Assembly: GCF_001273755.1 (NCBI RefSeq)
Contig: NZ_LGYA01000001.1
Location: 4,213,299 to 4,277,298 of the forward strand
Source: Peribacillus butanolivorans
GTDB taxonomy: Bacteria; Bacillota; Bacilli; Bacillales; DSM-1321
Length of the DNA: 64,000 nucleotides
Reading direction: 5' to 3'
Shown one piece after another: positions 1 to 9,798 of this stretch (the first letter of the stretch is position 1; every line of letters begins with the position of its first letter). Below the pieces are notes generated by a model. That model was not told the origin of the DNA. It did no database searches and saw nothing but the letters and a program-made list of their open reading frames with translations. The position numbers and the translations under genes are program-made.

Positions 1-1278
1 CTATTCTTTGGGGCAGGAAACTTAATTTTCCCGCCGATGCTTGGTCAATCAGCAGGAATGAATATCTGGACTGCTAATGCCGGGTTTTTAGTAACAGGGG
101 TTGGATTACCGTTACTAGGTGTGTTGGCACTTGGTTTTTCTGGGAAAGATGATTTACAATCATTAGCAAGCCGCGTACATCCTGTGTTTGGGATTGTATT
201 CACAACCGTTCTTTACTTAGCAATCGGTCCATTATTTGCAATGCCTAGAACAGGAAACGTTTCTTTTGAAATAGGTGTAAAACCATTCTTACCCGAAAAT
301 GCTGGGCCGCTTCCTTTGCTTATTTTCACAATCATCTTTTTTACAATTACGTGTCTTCTTTCGCTCAATCCCGCGAAAATTGTCGAAATTGTGGGGAAAA
401 TATTAACACCTATTAAGTTAACGTTCATCGGAATCCTGGTAGTAGTAGCTTTTGTTAATCCAATTGGGGATTTTCAAGCACCTGCTAAGGACTATACAGT
501 TCAACCATTTTTTAATGGGTTTAGAGAAGGTTATTTAACAATGGATACTCTTGCATCTTTTGTTTTTGGCATCATTATCATTAATGCCATTAAAGAAAAA
601 GGAGCAAAAACAAAAAAACAAATTATGATTGTTTGTGGAAAAGCAACTGGAATTGCTGCCGTTATCCTAGCAACCATTTATACAGCTCTTTCTTACATGG
701 GTGCTTCAAGTGTAGAAAAACTTGGACACTTGGATAATGGAGGTATTATCTTAGCAAAAGTCTCGGATTACTATTTTGGAGCTTATGGTGGGATATTATT
801 AGGATTAATGATTACAGTAGCTTGTATTACAACGAGCGTAGGACTTGTTACATCTTGTTCTTCGTACTTCCATAAACTATTTCCAAAGCTACCTTACAAA
901 ACAATTGCTATTTGTTTATCGATTTTTAGTGCAATAGTTGCCAATATTGGACTAACACAGTTAATTGCATTTTCTGTACCTGTAATGACAGCTATTTATC
1001 CATTAGCCATTGTATTGATTTTCTTAACATTCCTTCATTCTTTATTTAAAGGGAAGGCTGAAGTTTATCAAGGTAGCTTACTTTTAACTTTTATTGTCAG
1101 TTTATTTGATGGATTAAATGGAGCCGGTATACACATTTCATCCATTAATAATTTCTTTAATACAATTCTTCCTTTGTACGAGGTAGGACTAGGGTGGATT
1201 ATTCCAGCTATTGTTGGAGGATTCATAGGGTATGCCGCTAGCATATTGAAATTCCGTCTTAATCATCAAGTAGATTAA
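1..1278 (+). CDS. brnQ: BrnQ branched-chain amino acid transporter (5' end cut by window)
   Basis: Imports leucine, isoleucine and valine with sodium or protons across the cytoplasmic membrane (LIVCS family). The reading frame is open from base 1, so the true start lies upstream; 425 residues are visible against about 440 for the family. The first visible residues contain FFGAGNLIFPP, the conserved first-helix signature. About eleven hydrophobic segments follow, and the C terminus ends in a basic KFRLNHQVD tail. A clear hairpin terminator follows within 25 bases. It is convergent with the next gene, so the two are separate transcription units. No lesion is seen. Confidence 0.93.
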   Translation, partial: LFFGAGNLIFPPMLGQSAGMNIWTANAGFLVTGVGLPLLGVLALGFSGKDDLQSLASRVHPVFGIVFTTVLYLAIGPLFAMPRTGNVSFEIGVKPFLPENAGPLPLLIFTIIFFTITCLLSLNPAKIVEIVGKILTPIKLTFIGILVVVAFVNPIGDFQAPAKDYTVQPFFNGFREGYLTMDTLASFVFGIIIINAIKEKGAKTKKQIMIVCGKATGIAAVILATIYTALSYMGASSVEKLGHLDNGGIILAKVSDYYFGAYGGILLGLMITVACITTSVGLVTSCSSYFHKLFPKLPYKTIAICLSIFSAIVANIGLTQLIAFSVPVMTAIYPLAIVLIFLTFLHSLFKGKAEVYQGSLLLTFIVSLFDGLNGAGIHISSINNFFNTILPLYEVGLGWIIPAIVGGFIGYAASILKFRLNHQVD

Positions 1279-1302
1279 TTAATTAAATCATGTATTTAAA
1301 AA

Positions 1303-1336
1303 AGCAGTCTAGGATTAATGCCTAGACTGCTTTTTT
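1303..1336 (+). terminator. Terminator of brnQ
   Basis: An 11-bp perfect stem (agcagtctagg with its complement), a 7-base loop, then a run of T. It sits just after the brnQ stop codon. Confidence 0.9.
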
Positions 1337-1412
1337 ATGAATATGGATATAACAAATGATCTCAAATTAGTCGACCACTTTGCATCAGAACTAATCTACG
1401 CATTTCATTTCA

Positions 1413-1438
1413 AAAAAAAGGGCTGCCGTAGCAACCCT
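1413..1438 (-). terminator. Terminator of the YbxG-type permease
   Basis: On the minus strand a 7-bp stem (GGGTTGC pairing with GCAGCCC, one G-T pair) closes a TACG loop and is followed by eight T. The hairpin core is the same as that of the dispersed repeats found later in the window. Confidence 0.8.
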
Positions 1439-1477
1439 GGTTTTGAAGTAAATCAATAATTTATAATCCAAAGTGAA

Positions 1478-2872
1478 TTATAGATTAGCCACTTTATCAT
1501 CTGTCTGAGCAGCATCTACTGGTATACGTTTGTCTATTCCAAAAGCGTAATAACTAATTACAACGATACCTAGAAAACCAATTCCTACAATAAGCGATAT
1601 ACGTGTTTCATCATTAAACCACATTCCGATTAATACCATAATTAAGAAAGCAATGGTCAAATAGTTTGTAACAGGTGCAAAAGGCATCTTGAATGGATGA
1701 TTGACCATTTCAGCACTTTTTACTTTTCTGAATTGAATTTGACTAATCAGAATGACAAACCACGGAATCATACCAGGAAGTACACTGGCACTGTATACAT
1801 GCACAAATAAATTTTCTGGTGCAATATAACTTAAAACAACGCCAATTGCTAACCCAACAATCACACCGAACGTACCGAATAAAGGGACACCACTATTAGA
1901 TACTTTCGCAAAGAATTTTGGCGCTTGTCCATTTATTCCCAAAGTATAAAGCATACGTCCTGCACTGTAGATACCACTATTGCAGCCTGACATTGCAGCT
2001 GTGATTACGACAAAATTAATAATTCCAGCTGCTGCTGTAATACCAACTTTCGCAAAGGTTGCAACAAATGGGCTACCAATTGAACTTAGTTGATCCCACG
2101 GGTAAACGGTTACAATAATAAAAATCGCACCGATATAGAAGATTAAAATACGCCAAATGGTACTTTGAATCGCTTTAGTTATCGTGTTTTGCGGATCTTT
2201 CGCTTCCCCAGCTGTAATCCCGATTAGTTCTACACCTTGATACGCTGCAACAACTAGTGAAAGAGCAAAGAAGAACCCTTTCCAACCGCCTGTAAATAAA
2301 CCACCATGTTCCCATAGATTTGATAACCCTATCGCTTCTCCTCCGTTACCAATTCCAAAGAAAATAAGTCCAAATCCTGCAACAATCATTAATATAATTG
2401 TTACGATTTTAATCAGTGCAAACCAAAATTCAATTTCACCAAAAGATTTAACAGAAATTAGGTTCGCTGCTCCTAGAATAACCATTGCGATCAAACCTGG
2501 AATCCAAGCAGGAAGATCAGGGTACCAATACTGCATGTACGTCCCAACTGCAATAATTTCAGCCATCCCAACAATAACCCACTGGAACCAGTTACTCCAT
2601 GCAGTCATATACCCTGCTAATGGATGAATATACTTATAACCAAATGTTGCAAATGAACCTGTACTTGGCTCTAAATACAACATTTCCCCCATTGCACGCA
2701 TAATCAAAAATATAAAAATCCCTGAGATTGCATAAGCTAACATTACGGACGGACCTGTCCATTTGATTGCGCTGGCTGAACCCATAAATAAACCAACACC
2801 AATTGTACCGCCCAAAGCAATCATCTGAATATGACGACCTTTCAACTCCCTGTTCAAATCTTTGTTGGCCAT
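1478..2872 (-). CDS. ybxG: YbxG-type amino acid permease (APC superfamily)
   Basis: A 464-residue permease with 12 predicted membrane helices, a proton-coupled amino acid importer of the AAT branch of the APC superfamily. The helix-1 signature [11 protein letters not shown] is at residues 19-29. From memory the sequence is closest to B. subtilis YbxG, for which serine or threonine uptake has been proposed. I chose the start at 2872 because GGGGGAA lies 6-7 bases upstream, giving [10 protein letters not shown]; a longer frame reaches 2914 without a good ribosome binding site. Downstream in transcription is a terminator. Upstream is the threonine-degrading kbl-tdh pair on the same strand, which fits a threonine or serine substrate. 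A candidate cre site lies about 80 bp upstream of the start. Confidence 0.85.
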   Translation of the reverse strand: MANKDLNRELKGRHIQMIALGGTIGVGLFMGSASAIKWTGPSVMLAYAISGIFIFLIMRAMGEMLYLEPSTGSFATFGYKYIHPLAGYMTAWSNWFQWVIVGMAEIIAVGTYMQYWYPDLPAWIPGLIAMVILGAANLISVKSFGEIEFWFALIKIVTIILMIVAGFGLIFFGIGNGGEAIGLSNLWEHGGLFTGGWKGFFFALSLVVAAYQGVELIGITAGEAKDPQNTITKAIQSTIWRILIFYIGAIFIIVTVYPWDQLSSIGSPFVATFAKVGITAAAGIINFVVITAAMSGCNSGIYSAGRMLYTLGINGQAPKFFAKVSNSGVPLFGTFGVIVGLAIGVVLSYIAPENLFVHVYSASVLPGMIPWFVILISQIQFRKVKSAEMVNHPFKMPFAPVTNYLTIAFLIMVLIGMWFNDETRISLIVGIGFLGIVVISYYAFGIDKRIPVDAAQTDDKVANL

Positions 2873-2950
2873 TCTAATTCCCCCTACACTACTAGTTGTT
2901 GAAATTTGATGCACGGCATATCGACCGATTGTTTAATTTTATACGCCAAT

Positions 2951-2964
2951 AGAAAGCGCTTACT
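2951..2964. promoter_or_regulatory. Candidate CcpA (cre) site
   Basis: agaaagcgcttact matches the core of the consensus TGWAAGCGYTWNCA, with mismatches only at or near the two outer bases. It lies about 80 bp upstream of the permease start, which would fit carbon catabolite control of amino acid uptake. This is pattern matching only. Confidence 0.45.
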
Positions 2965-3034
2965 TTTTAATGGCTGTAAAAGGTGCATCACATAACGTTT
3001 AAAAAAAATTCAAAACATCTGAATATAGTAACTC

Positions 3035-3064
3035 GAATAAAAGAGTTTTACAACTCTTTTATTC
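3035..3064 (-). terminator. Terminator of kbl-tdh
   Basis: A perfect 13-bp stem (gaataaaagagtt and complement) with a 4-base loop just after the tdh stop codon. There is no long T tract after it on the minus strand, although the stem itself is T-rich. Confidence 0.65.
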
Positions 3065-3078
3065 GGCTAGTAGCTTAT

Positions 3079-4038
3079 TTATGCGGTAACTAAAAGTGAC
3101 TTTACTCTCAGCTTTATCAGCATATCCCTCGTCATTTTCTCCAAATCATATTCCGCCTTAAATCCCCATTCTTCCTTTGCACAAGTTGAATCTATTGTAT
3201 TAGGCCAACTGTCGGCAATAGATTGTCTTGCAGGATCGACCTCATAATTCATGACAAATTCCGGAATATGCCTTTTAATCTCGGCTGCAATTTGCTCCGG
3301 ATCAAAGCTCATAGCAGACACATTGAAAGAATTCCGATGTTTTAATTTTGAGGCATCTGCCTCCATTAATTTAATGATGGCAGCTAAAGCGTCAGGCATA
3401 TACATCATATCCATATACGTTCCCTCAGCAATGTAAGAAGTATATCTTTTGTTTTTAATCGCTTCATAAAAAATTTCAACTGCATAGTCGGTTGTTCCAC
3501 CGCCAGGAGGTGTAACATACGAAATCAGTCCCGGGAATCGAAGACCTCTCGTATCAACCCCAAATTTATGATGATAATAATCACATAATAACTCTCCGGA
3601 TACTTTATTCACTCCGTACATCGTATTCGGTCGTTGAATGATGTCTTGTGGAGTCAAATCTTTAGGCGTGGTTGGACCAAACGCGCCAATAGAACTAGGT
3701 GTAAATAATTGGCAATCGAGTTCTCGTGCCGCTTCCAAAGCATTAACCAATCCGCCCATGTTTAAATGCCAGGCTAAAAGAGGCTTCTTTTCAGCTGTTG
3801 CTGACAATAATGCAGCTAAATGAATAATCGTATCCACTTCATGTTTTTTTGCCATATTAAACATCGCTTTTTCATCTGTAACATCTAAAATCTCAAATGG
3901 ACCTGATTGAACAATATCGCTTTCTGTTTTTCGAATATCTGTTGCAATGACATTGTCAAATCCATAAATCTCTCTCATTTTCAGCGTTAGTTCTGAACCA
4001 ATTTGACCTAAAGCCCCTGTTACTAAGATCTTTTTCAT
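3079..4038 (-). CDS. tdh: L-threonine 3-dehydrogenase, SDR type
   Basis: Oxidises L-threonine to 2-amino-3-ketobutyrate with NAD+. At 319 residues it belongs to the extended short-chain dehydrogenase (NAD-dependent epimerase-like) form of the enzyme, not the zinc-dependent form. The Rossmann motif GALGQIG is at residues 8-14, and the catalytic Tyr141 and Lys145 are in YGVNK. The start at 4038 has GGGGAGG upstream; a longer frame to 4071 is less likely. It is the second gene after kbl with a 41-base gap, so the two form an operon that turns threonine into glycine and acetyl-CoA. Confidence 0.92.
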   Translation of the reverse strand: MKKILVTGALGQIGSELTLKMREIYGFDNVIATDIRKTESDIVQSGPFEILDVTDEKAMFNMAKKHEVDTIIHLAALLSATAEKKPLLAWHLNMGGLVNALEAARELDCQLFTPSSIGAFGPTTPKDLTPQDIIQRPNTMYGVNKVSGELLCDYYHHKFGVDTRGLRFPGLISYVTPPGGGTTDYAVEIFYEAIKNKRYTSYIAEGTYMDMMYMPDALAAIIKLMEADASKLKHRNSFNVSAMSFDPEQIAAEIKRHIPEFVMNYEVDPARQSIADSWPNTIDSTCAKEEWGFKAEYDLEKMTRDMLIKLRVKSLLVTA

Positions 4039-4079
4039 CAAAAATCCCTCCCCTTTTTCACTCTGCAGCAAGCAATTCC

Positions 4080-5270
4080 TTAAATAATCGACATCTCTTT
4101 TCCTACTTTTTCATAAATGGCTAATGCACGATCCAGCATCTCTTTTGTATGAGCAGCTGTCGGCATATTCCGCACTCTTCCTGTTCCCTTTGCAACAGTA
4201 GGAAATACGATGGATTTAGCATACACACCTTCTTCATTCAGCCTCTTACTGAATTGCTGTGTTTTTGCTTCATCTCCTATTATGCAAGGCGTAATCGGTG
4301 TTTCGCTCTCTCCAATATCAAACCCTAATTCTTTTAGGCCCTTTTTCAAGTAATTGCTGTTTTCCCACAGCTTATTTTGAAGATCTGAGCTATTCATCAA
4401 AATATCAATGGCTTCTAAACAAGCTGCAACTGCTCCTGGTGTGACAGCCGTTGAAAATAAAAACGGACGGCTTCTCACTTTTAACCAATCGATTAAATCT
4501 TTCTTTCCTGCTACATAGCCTCCTACAACACCAATGGCTTTGGATAATGTTCCAATCTGGAAATCCACCTTATCCGATAACCCAAAATGTTTTACTGTTC
4601 CTGCACCATTGCCTAATACACCCGAACCATGCGCATCATCAACATACGTAATTAAATCAAACTCTTCGGCAATCTCCACAATTTCAGGAAGCTTGGCAAT
4701 ATCCCCATCCATCGAGAAAACTCCATCGGTAATGATCATGACTTTGTTATACAATCCGGACTCCTTTGCTTGACGTGCTTTTGTCCGTAAATCGTCCATG
4801 TCGGAATGTTTAAAGGGAATGATCTTTGCTTTAGATAATCGACATCCATCAATGATAGAAGCATGATTCAGTTCATCTGAAAGAATGGCATCATGTTTAT
4901 CCATCACTCCTGAAATCGCTGCCATATTACAATTAAATCCAGATTGGTAAGCAATGGCTGCTTCTGTATGTTTAAATTCGGCAAGCTTTTCTTCTAATTT
5001 GACATGAATATCTAATGTTCCGTTGATCGTACGAACCGCACCGGATCCGACACCATATTTTTTCGTTGCTTCAATGCATGCCTCTATTAATCTCTGATCT
5101 GTTGCTAAACCTAAATAGTTATTGGATGATAAATTAATTAACTCTCTGCCTGCAATGGTAATTACCGGACCATTTGGACCTTCTACCGGATCAATAACGT
5201 TGTAAAGTCCTTTTTCTTTTAAATCTTCCAAATTTTCATTCAAAAATTGATTTAATATTTCACTAGACAT
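4080..5270 (-). CDS. kbl: Glycine C-acetyltransferase (2-amino-3-ketobutyrate CoA ligase)
   Basis: A PLP enzyme that cleaves 2-amino-3-ketobutyrate with CoA to glycine and acetyl-CoA, the second step of threonine degradation. It has 396 residues, normal for the alpha-oxoamine synthase family. SDELNHAS is at 131-138, the PLP-binding DDAHGSG at 211-217, and the Schiff-base lysine is K244 in TLSKAIG. AAGGGGG lies about 8 bases before the ATG. It is the first gene of the kbl-tdh operon; tdh supplies the substrate. I found no sigma-54 site upstream. Confidence 0.94.
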   Translation of the reverse strand: MSSEILNQFLNENLEDLKEKGLYNVIDPVEGPNGPVITIAGRELINLSSNNYLGLATDQRLIEACIEATKKYGVGSGAVRTINGTLDIHVKLEEKLAEFKHTEAAIAYQSGFNCNMAAISGVMDKHDAILSDELNHASIIDGCRLSKAKIIPFKHSDMDDLRTKARQAKESGLYNKVMIITDGVFSMDGDIAKLPEIVEIAEEFDLITYVDDAHGSGVLGNGAGTVKHFGLSDKVDFQIGTLSKAIGVVGGYVAGKKDLIDWLKVRSRPFLFSTAVTPGAVAACLEAIDILMNSSDLQNKLWENSNYLKKGLKELGFDIGESETPITPCIIGDEAKTQQFSKRLNEEGVYAKSIVFPTVAKGTGRVRNMPTAAHTKEMLDRALAIYEKVGKEMSII

Positions 5271-5749
5271 TTCATATACCCCCTTATTGATGGTTGGAAT
5301 AAATGCAGGATTTTTTTATGATTTACCTCTATTCTCAAACATTGCATTTAAGAATATTGAATTTTACTCATTTTCAAGAAAATACATGTGTCCTCTCCAA
5401 AAATACACGAAGAAGTAACCTAAATCCTTTTGTACTAATAGTTATAAGAATCATAATAATAGATAAAATTATAGTTGTCCATATTGTGTGGACAAAAAAA
5501 TTTTGGAATTTTTGTAGCTTTGTAATAAATCCCGCTCAAAAATGCGTTTAAATCGTAGAAAATACGAAGAGAATGCCATCATCAATTTCGTAGTTAAACA
5601 TGGAGATAGATGTGAAAAATGAATACTAAAGGCAGTTTTCTTGTTTATTAAAGTGAACTTCGAAAGAGCCCTGTTCAGTACATGTGTCATCGCATATGAA
5701 ATATGTTTTAAAAAAAAGAGTTGACATGAAATTTGTACCTTTCTTAAAC
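5271..5749. other. Intergenic region with one inverted repeat
   Basis: AT-rich, without a convincing gene; short open frames on both strands lack ribosome binding sites and recognisable content. It holds a 7-bp inverted repeat, TTGTCCA and TGGACAA around a 7-base spacer (5476-5496), about 205 bp upstream of kbl. It could be an operator or chance. Confidence 0.3.
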
Positions 5750-5774
5750 AAAAAAAGTCCCCAGAAGGAAACTT
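5750..5774 (-). terminator. Terminator of fabZ
   Basis: The minus-strand stem AAGTTTCC / GGGGACTT (8 pairs including G-T) closes a TTCT loop and is followed by T residues, 21 bp past the fabZ stop codon. Confidence 0.75.
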
Positions 5775-5795
5775 TTACCAAAAAAATAATAACTT

Positions 5796-6221
5796 TTAAT
5801 CACCAAATGCAAATATTATTTCTGTTTCGCAAACTAATTCCCCATCAACTGTAGCTATACCTTTGCCTTTCCCAATAGGACCTTTTAATCGCCTGATTTC
5901 AACTTCAAGAAGGAGTTGGTCTCCTGGTTTTACTTGCTGTTTAAAACGACATTTATCTATACCTGCTAAAAGCCCTAATCGTCCTTGGTTTCCTTCTTTA
6001 GTTAACATCACAACTGCACTTACTTGAGCTAATGCCTCTACAATTAATACACCTGGCATAACTGGATAATTGGGGAAGTGCCCGTTAAAAAAATCCTCAT
6101 TTGCTGTAACATTTTTTATACCAACTGCTCTTTTTCCTTCTTCTAGTTCCAAAATCCTATCCACTAAAAGAAATGGATAACGATGTCTAATTACTTCCTT
6201 AATTTTTTGAATATCTAACAT
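5796..6221 (-). CDS. fabZ: 3-hydroxyacyl-ACP dehydratase FabZ
   Basis: Dehydrates 3-hydroxyacyl-ACP to trans-2-enoyl-ACP in type II fatty acid synthesis. It has 141 residues with the hot-dog fold signature: catalytic His48 in [12 protein letters not shown] and Glu62 in VEALAQ. The start at 6221 ([10 protein letters not shown]) matches the family N terminus; GGGGG lies 8 bases upstream, and an ATG one codon earlier is also possible. It is a single-gene unit here with its own terminator, away from other fatty acid genes, so it may be a second copy; that cannot be judged from this window. Confidence 0.93.
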   Translation of the reverse strand: MLDIQKIKEVIRHRYPFLLVDRILELEEGKRAVGIKNVTANEDFFNGHFPNYPVMPGVLIVEALAQVSAVVMLTKEGNQGRLGLLAGIDKCRFKQQVKPGDQLLLEVEIRRLKGPIGKGKGIATVDGELVCETEIIFAFGD

Positions 6222-6332
6222 CATTAAGGCCCCCATAACAATAATAATATTTTATTACTAACTATTCATTTAATTCTATCATCTGGTATTAATAGTTGGT
6301 ACTAAAATGATCCTTCTTCAACCTATACTTCC

Positions 6333-6395
6333 CTTTAATCCATAAGAAAAGGAGCTGCTGATCAGCTCCTAATACTGAAAAAAATCACCCTAGTT
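6333..6395 (-). repeat. Dispersed terminator repeat, divergent copy
   Basis: It contains the repeat's ccataagaaaa motif and a strong hairpin, aggagctg / cagctcct (6350-6370), followed on the minus strand by TTTTCTTATGG. It lies downstream of the LysE gene and probably terminates it. Confidence 0.6.
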
Positions 6396-6408
6396 GAATA
6401 GCTTTAAT

Positions 6409-7038
6409 TTAAGGTGCTTTTGTTTGAAATAGCTTTATTCCTAATCCAATAAAAATGATACCCGTTAATTTATTTAATAAATATTCAATTTTAGAATTAT
6501 TCCTTAACTTTTTAGTTACATATGAAGAAAAATTAACGACTATTAAACACCAAAAAGTTCCCGTCATAACAAATGAAAGACCTAAAATGATAAAAGGAAA
6601 AGGACCATAGGAATTATCTGTTGCAATAAATTGAGGCAGAAAAGAAATAAAAAACAAGGCAACTTTCGGATTAGCAACGTTTGTGATAAAACCTTGCATA
6701 TATATCTTTTTTATAGATAAATCTTTTGTAGCAGAAAGCTTCATATTTGATGAGGATTGAAATAACATCTTCACTCCAAGATATACTAAGTAAGCTGCCC
6801 CTATTATTTTAATAGCAGTAAATAATACAACCGATGTTGTTAAAATAACCGATAAACCAACAGCTGCTAAGAAAGTATGAACTAATGAACCAGTAGAGAT
6901 ACCCAGTACAGAGTATATCCCTGCTTTTCTTCCTTGCGATACACTTTTACTTACTATATACATAGTATCGGTTCCAGGAGTTATATTCATCAGGAATGCT
7001 ATTAATAAAAAAAGTCCAAAACTCGTAATGCCAAGTAT
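6409..7038 (-). CDS. LysE/RhtB-family amino acid exporter with ATA start
   Basis: A 209-residue inner-membrane exporter of the LysE superfamily with about six membrane helices. The family motif NITPGTDTMYIVS is near the N terminus. The first ATG (6990) would remove the first helix; the frame stays open upstream and reads xLGITSFGLFLLIAFLMNITPG, which matches the normal family start. The codon at the expected start (7038-7036) is ATA, with a G-rich Shine-Dalgarno (AAGGGGGGGG) just before it. Either ATA is used as a rare start, translation begins inefficiently at the internal ATG, or there is a base error near the poly-G tract. The substrate is unknown. Confidence 0.75.
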   Translation of the reverse strand: MLGITSFGLFLLIAFLMNITPGTDTMYIVSKSVSQGRKAGIYSVLGISTGSLVHTFLAAVGLSVILTTSVVLFTAIKIIGAAYLVYLGVKMLFQSSSNMKLSATKDLSIKKIYMQGFITNVANPKVALFFISFLPQFIATDNSYGPFPFIILGLSFVMTGTFWCLIVVNFSSYVTKKLRNNSKIEYLLNKLTGIIFIGLGIKLFQTKAP

Positions 7039-7089
7039 TGTCGTCCCCCCCCTTTTAATTATTAGCTAACTACACTTCACCAAAATCAT

Positions 7090-7195
7090 CCTTATTGAAC
7101 TTAACTTCCCCTCTAGCTCAATTAGAAAAAGGTTGCAGTAGCCCCCCTGTTAGTAAAGCACTGGTTTGTTGAATAACTTATTTTATCTGAATTTC
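7090..7195 (-). repeat. Degenerate copy of the dispersed terminator repeat
   Basis: The order of motifs (cccctctagctcaattagaaaaaggttgc, then gttagtaaagcac) matches the repeat described at 22363, but the hairpin is damaged. It lies immediately downstream of the DUF1697 gene. Confidence 0.45.
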
Positions 7196-7205
7196 TTCAA
7201 ACTAC

Positions 7206-7745
7206 TCATTGCATCGCTTTTACCATGGTTTCAAGCTTTTTGATCGTTTTCCAATTACGTGCTGTGGCTGGAACACCTAACTTTTGAAGCTGTGAAGAAA
7301 GCTTGGAATTTCGAACACCTTGACGTAAATATAGATAAACTTCTTTACCCTTTATATAACATTCTTCCATTTCACTTTTAAAGTCGAGTAAATGATTTAT
7401 ACCTTCCATTGAAGGCTCTTTTGCCAAGAGAGAAAGGTGCACACTCTCACCTTCCAATAACAAGTTAACTGGGTATGGACAATTGTTAATAATCTGTTCC
7501 AACTCAGTAACCGTTCTCAAGATAACGGTTACTGAAAAACCAAAATAATTTCTAATCTCTTGCTCAATTTGATGTTGTAATTGTTCTGCATTTTCCTCAG
7601 ACTGAAATACAATATTTCCACTTTGAATATAAGTATTAACTTTATCTAACCCCATATTTGTTAATAAGTTCCTTAATTCTTGCATCTTTATCTTATTGTG
7701 TCCACCTACGTTAATCCCTCGCAGAAAGGCGATATAGATAGTCAT
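7206..7745 (-). CDS. DUF1697 protein
   Basis: A 179-residue cytoplasmic protein with the DUF1697 pattern: YIAFLRGINVGGHNKIKM at the N terminus, then NTYIQSGNIVF, which is typical of the family. The function is not established. AAAGGAGGGG precedes the ATG. It is a single gene, separated by degenerate repeats from its neighbours. Confidence 0.85.
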   Translation of the reverse strand: MTIYIAFLRGINVGGHNKIKMQELRNLLTNMGLDKVNTYIQSGNIVFQSEENAEQLQHQIEQEIRNYFGFSVTVILRTVTELEQIINNCPYPVNLLLEGESVHLSLLAKEPSMEGINHLLDFKSEMEECYIKGKEVYLYLRQGVRNSKLSSQLQKLGVPATARNWKTIKKLETMVKAMQ

Positions 7746-7829
7746 TTTTGCCCCTCCTTTTTTTCATTTCACATTTGACCTATTTCTAGCATTAACCCCT
7801 ACCTCCACCAATCTGCCCTTCTAGCTATA

Positions 7830-8345
7830 TTAATTTAAGTGAGATGTACTATTAGTAAATCGGATAAGTTGCACGTTCCTAATATATTCAAGGAGATGAA
7901 TTCCTGTATTATCAGAATTAAACCATACATTATTATTAACTGTTGGTAATTGCAGAAAACTTTCAATAATTTTAGTTATCATTCCACCGTGTGAAATGAT
8001 AGCAATTCTATTGAACTCTTTACTGTTTTCTTTAATAAAAGAAAAAATTTGTTCACCACGAACCTTAAATTCTAGTTTACTCTCAGTTTCTTGCTTTTCT
8101 ATAAGGTCATCTAAGTATTCCACTGGGCAACCGATAGTATTGGATAGAATCTCAGCTGCTTTACTAGCTCTTTTCAAAGTACTACTCCAAATAAAATCTG
8201 GTGGAAACTCGTTTAACACACGATTAGACATTTTCTTAACTTGAATGAGACCTTTACTTGTTAATGGTAAATCAGTAGAACCTGTGTAATCCTTCTCTAA
8301 AAAGTCATCTTCTGATTCACCGTGACGAATCAATAAAATTTGCAT
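7830..8345 (-). CDS. Histidine phosphatase superfamily protein
   Basis: A 171-residue phosphoglycerate-mutase-like phosphatase. The phosphoacceptor motif LIRHGES has His8, with Arg59 in TLKRA and the second catalytic His119 in IISHGG. At this length it is more likely a small-molecule phosphatase than a glycolytic mutase; the substrate is unknown. AGAGGTG precedes the ATG. The next gene upstream encodes a MazG-like pyrophosphohydrolase 108 bp away on the same strand. Confidence 0.85.
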   Translation of the reverse strand: MQILLIRHGESEDDFLEKDYTGSTDLPLTSKGLIQVKKMSNRVLNEFPPDFIWSSTLKRASKAAEILSNTIGCPVEYLDDLIEKQETESKLEFKVRGEQIFSFIKENSKEFNRIAIISHGGMITKIIESFLQLPTVNNNVWFNSDNTGIHLLEYIRNVQLIRFTNSTSHLN

Positions 8346-8453
8346 TTAATCACCTCTACTTTATTTATATTCCTATATAAATTCTTCAAGGTACTATATG
8401 ATTCCTCTTACTGGTTCAACTGCTTAACTTTATCAGGTTACTTAATTATGATT

Positions 8454-8783
8454 CTATACGCTATTCGCATTAGAATAGCGTTCAGATAGTTTCTTTTTAT
8501 GGGCATTAAACACTTCTTCTAAAGGGATGTTGTACTTGTTCGCAATCACAATTAAATTACCTAACACATCTCCTAATTCTTCGGTTAACTCCTGTTTATT
8601 CTCCTCAAACGAACCACTTACTTCATCTGGTCTATCCCTGCCAATCTCAAGTGAGCGAATAGCCCGTGCGACCTCGCCAGTTTCTTCTGCTAAAAAGCCA
8701 ATTCGAATAAAAATGTCTAATTCAGACCAGCCCCTTGCTTCATAATAATCTCTTACCCATTGTTGAAATTCAGTTACGTTCAT
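8454..8783 (-). CDS. MazG-like nucleotide pyrophosphohydrolase
   Basis: A 109-residue single-domain MazG/NTP-PPase-like protein, expected to hydrolyse (d)NTPs to the monophosphate and pyrophosphate with magnesium. The metal-binding pattern is visible as EETGE (33-37) followed by TEELGD (67-72). The length fits the short all-alpha class. GGAAGGTGG precedes the ATG. A housecleaning role for modified nucleotides is inferred from the family. Confidence 0.88.
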   Translation of the reverse strand: MNVTEFQQWVRDYYEARGWSELDIFIRIGFLAEETGEVARAIRSLEIGRDRPDEVSGSFEENKQELTEELGDVLGNLIVIANKYNIPLEEVFNAHKKKLSERYSNANSV

Positions 8784-8880
8784 ATTAATCCACCTTCCAT
8801 TTTAATAATTTAAGTTTAACAAAATTCCCATATTTCTGTATGATAAGTAAGGAAGACTACTTAATAGGATGTGATATTAA

Positions 8881-9462
8881 TTGAAGACTCTAGCTGTATT
8901 TTGTGGATCAAGTAAAGGAGCATCTAATGTCTATTTAGAAGCTGCAAAAAAACTGGGTAAAGAACTGGCTAAACGTCATATTACACTGGTATATGGGGGA
9001 GCATGTGTAGGAATTATGGGGGCAGTTGCAGATTCCGTTTTGGAAGCGGGTGGAAAAGTAATTGGAGTAATGCCTAGTTTTCTAGAAAAAAGAGAAATCT
9101 CCCATAAGAACCTAACCGAACTAATTGTAGTGGACTCCATGCATGAAAGAAAAGCAAAAATGGCAGAACTTGCCGATGGTTTTATAGCTTTGCCAGGTGG
9201 GCCAGGAACATTAGAAGAGTTCTTTGAGATTTTTACCTGGGCTCAGTTAGGACTTCATCATAAACCTTGTGGACTGTTAAATATTAATCATTATTATGAT
9301 CCTCTTGTTGCTTTATTTAATCATATGTCAGATGAACAGTTCCTGCATGAAAAATACCGTTCTATGGCGCTGGTAGATGTAGAACCAAATGGCCTACTGG
9401 ATCAATTTAATACATATGAACCACCAACCGTAAAATCTTTTATTACTGAAAAACAAACCTGA
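8881..9462 (+). CDS. LOG-family protein (cytokinin riboside monophosphate phosphoribohydrolase type)
   Basis: A 193-residue Rossmann-like protein of the LOG/TIGR00730 family, resembling B. subtilis YvdD. The active-site signature is present: HERK at 88-91 and PGGPGTLEE at 105-113. Members cleave nucleoside 5'-monophosphates to the free base and ribose 5-phosphate; the physiological substrate in Bacillus is uncertain. The start is TTG at 8881. It is divergent from the MazG-like gene and followed by two hairpin terminators. Confidence 0.88.
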   Translation: MKTLAVFCGSSKGASNVYLEAAKKLGKELAKRHITLVYGGACVGIMGAVADSVLEAGGKVIGVMPSFLEKREISHKNLTELIVVDSMHERKAKMAELADGFIALPGGPGTLEEFFEIFTWAQLGLHHKPCGLLNINHYYDPLVALFNHMSDEQFLHEKYRSMALVDVEPNGLLDQFNTYEPPTVKSFITEKQT

Positions 9463-9515
9463 TTATTCAAAAAACAATAGGCCCGCACTCTTCTGCCCCT
9501 TTAGTTGAAGAAGTA

Positions 9516-9549
9516 AAAGTCCTGGTTCATATCCAACAGGATTTTTATC
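9516..9549 (+). terminator. Terminator after the LOG gene
   Basis: A 9-bp stem (aaagtcctg / caggatttt, one G-T pair) with a 12-base loop and a T-rich end. Remnants of the dispersed repeat (ctgcccctttagttgaagaa) lie just before it. Confidence 0.65.
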
Positions 9550-9570
9550 AAACTTTATTCAAAGTCCACA

Positions 9571-9602
9571 AAAAGTCCCTATCAACATAGATAGGGACTT
9601 TT
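9571..9602. terminator. Strong bidirectional terminator
   Basis: A perfect 13-bp stem (aaaagtccctatc and complement) with a 6-base loop, flanked by A and T tracts, between converging genes. Confidence 0.85.
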
Positions 9603-9798
9603 ATTATTTTGATTTAGCAAACTACGATTCTTTTGGTTTTTTGAAGAGCTGCCTAAATATCCAAAAATGATAATGGGCACTTGGTTTACTTTCCTGTTTG
9701 TCAATTCACTTCATATTATAAGAACAATTATCAAAAATCATTTTAGTCATTACAAACTCATTTCACCTTAGTAAGTATAACCTATTATATGACCTGTT

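Noticed and set aside
5270..5420. Sigma-54 promoter upstream of kbl
   Set aside because: No TGGC-N8-TTGC type word found on the minus strand in this interval.
5303..5690. Short open frames on both strands between kbl and fabZ
   Set aside because: No ribosome binding site, no recognisable family, AT-rich low-complexity translation; treated as intergenic.
6990..6990. ATG at 6990 as the start of the LysE exporter
   Set aside because: It would remove the first membrane helix, while homologous sequence continues 16 codons upstream.
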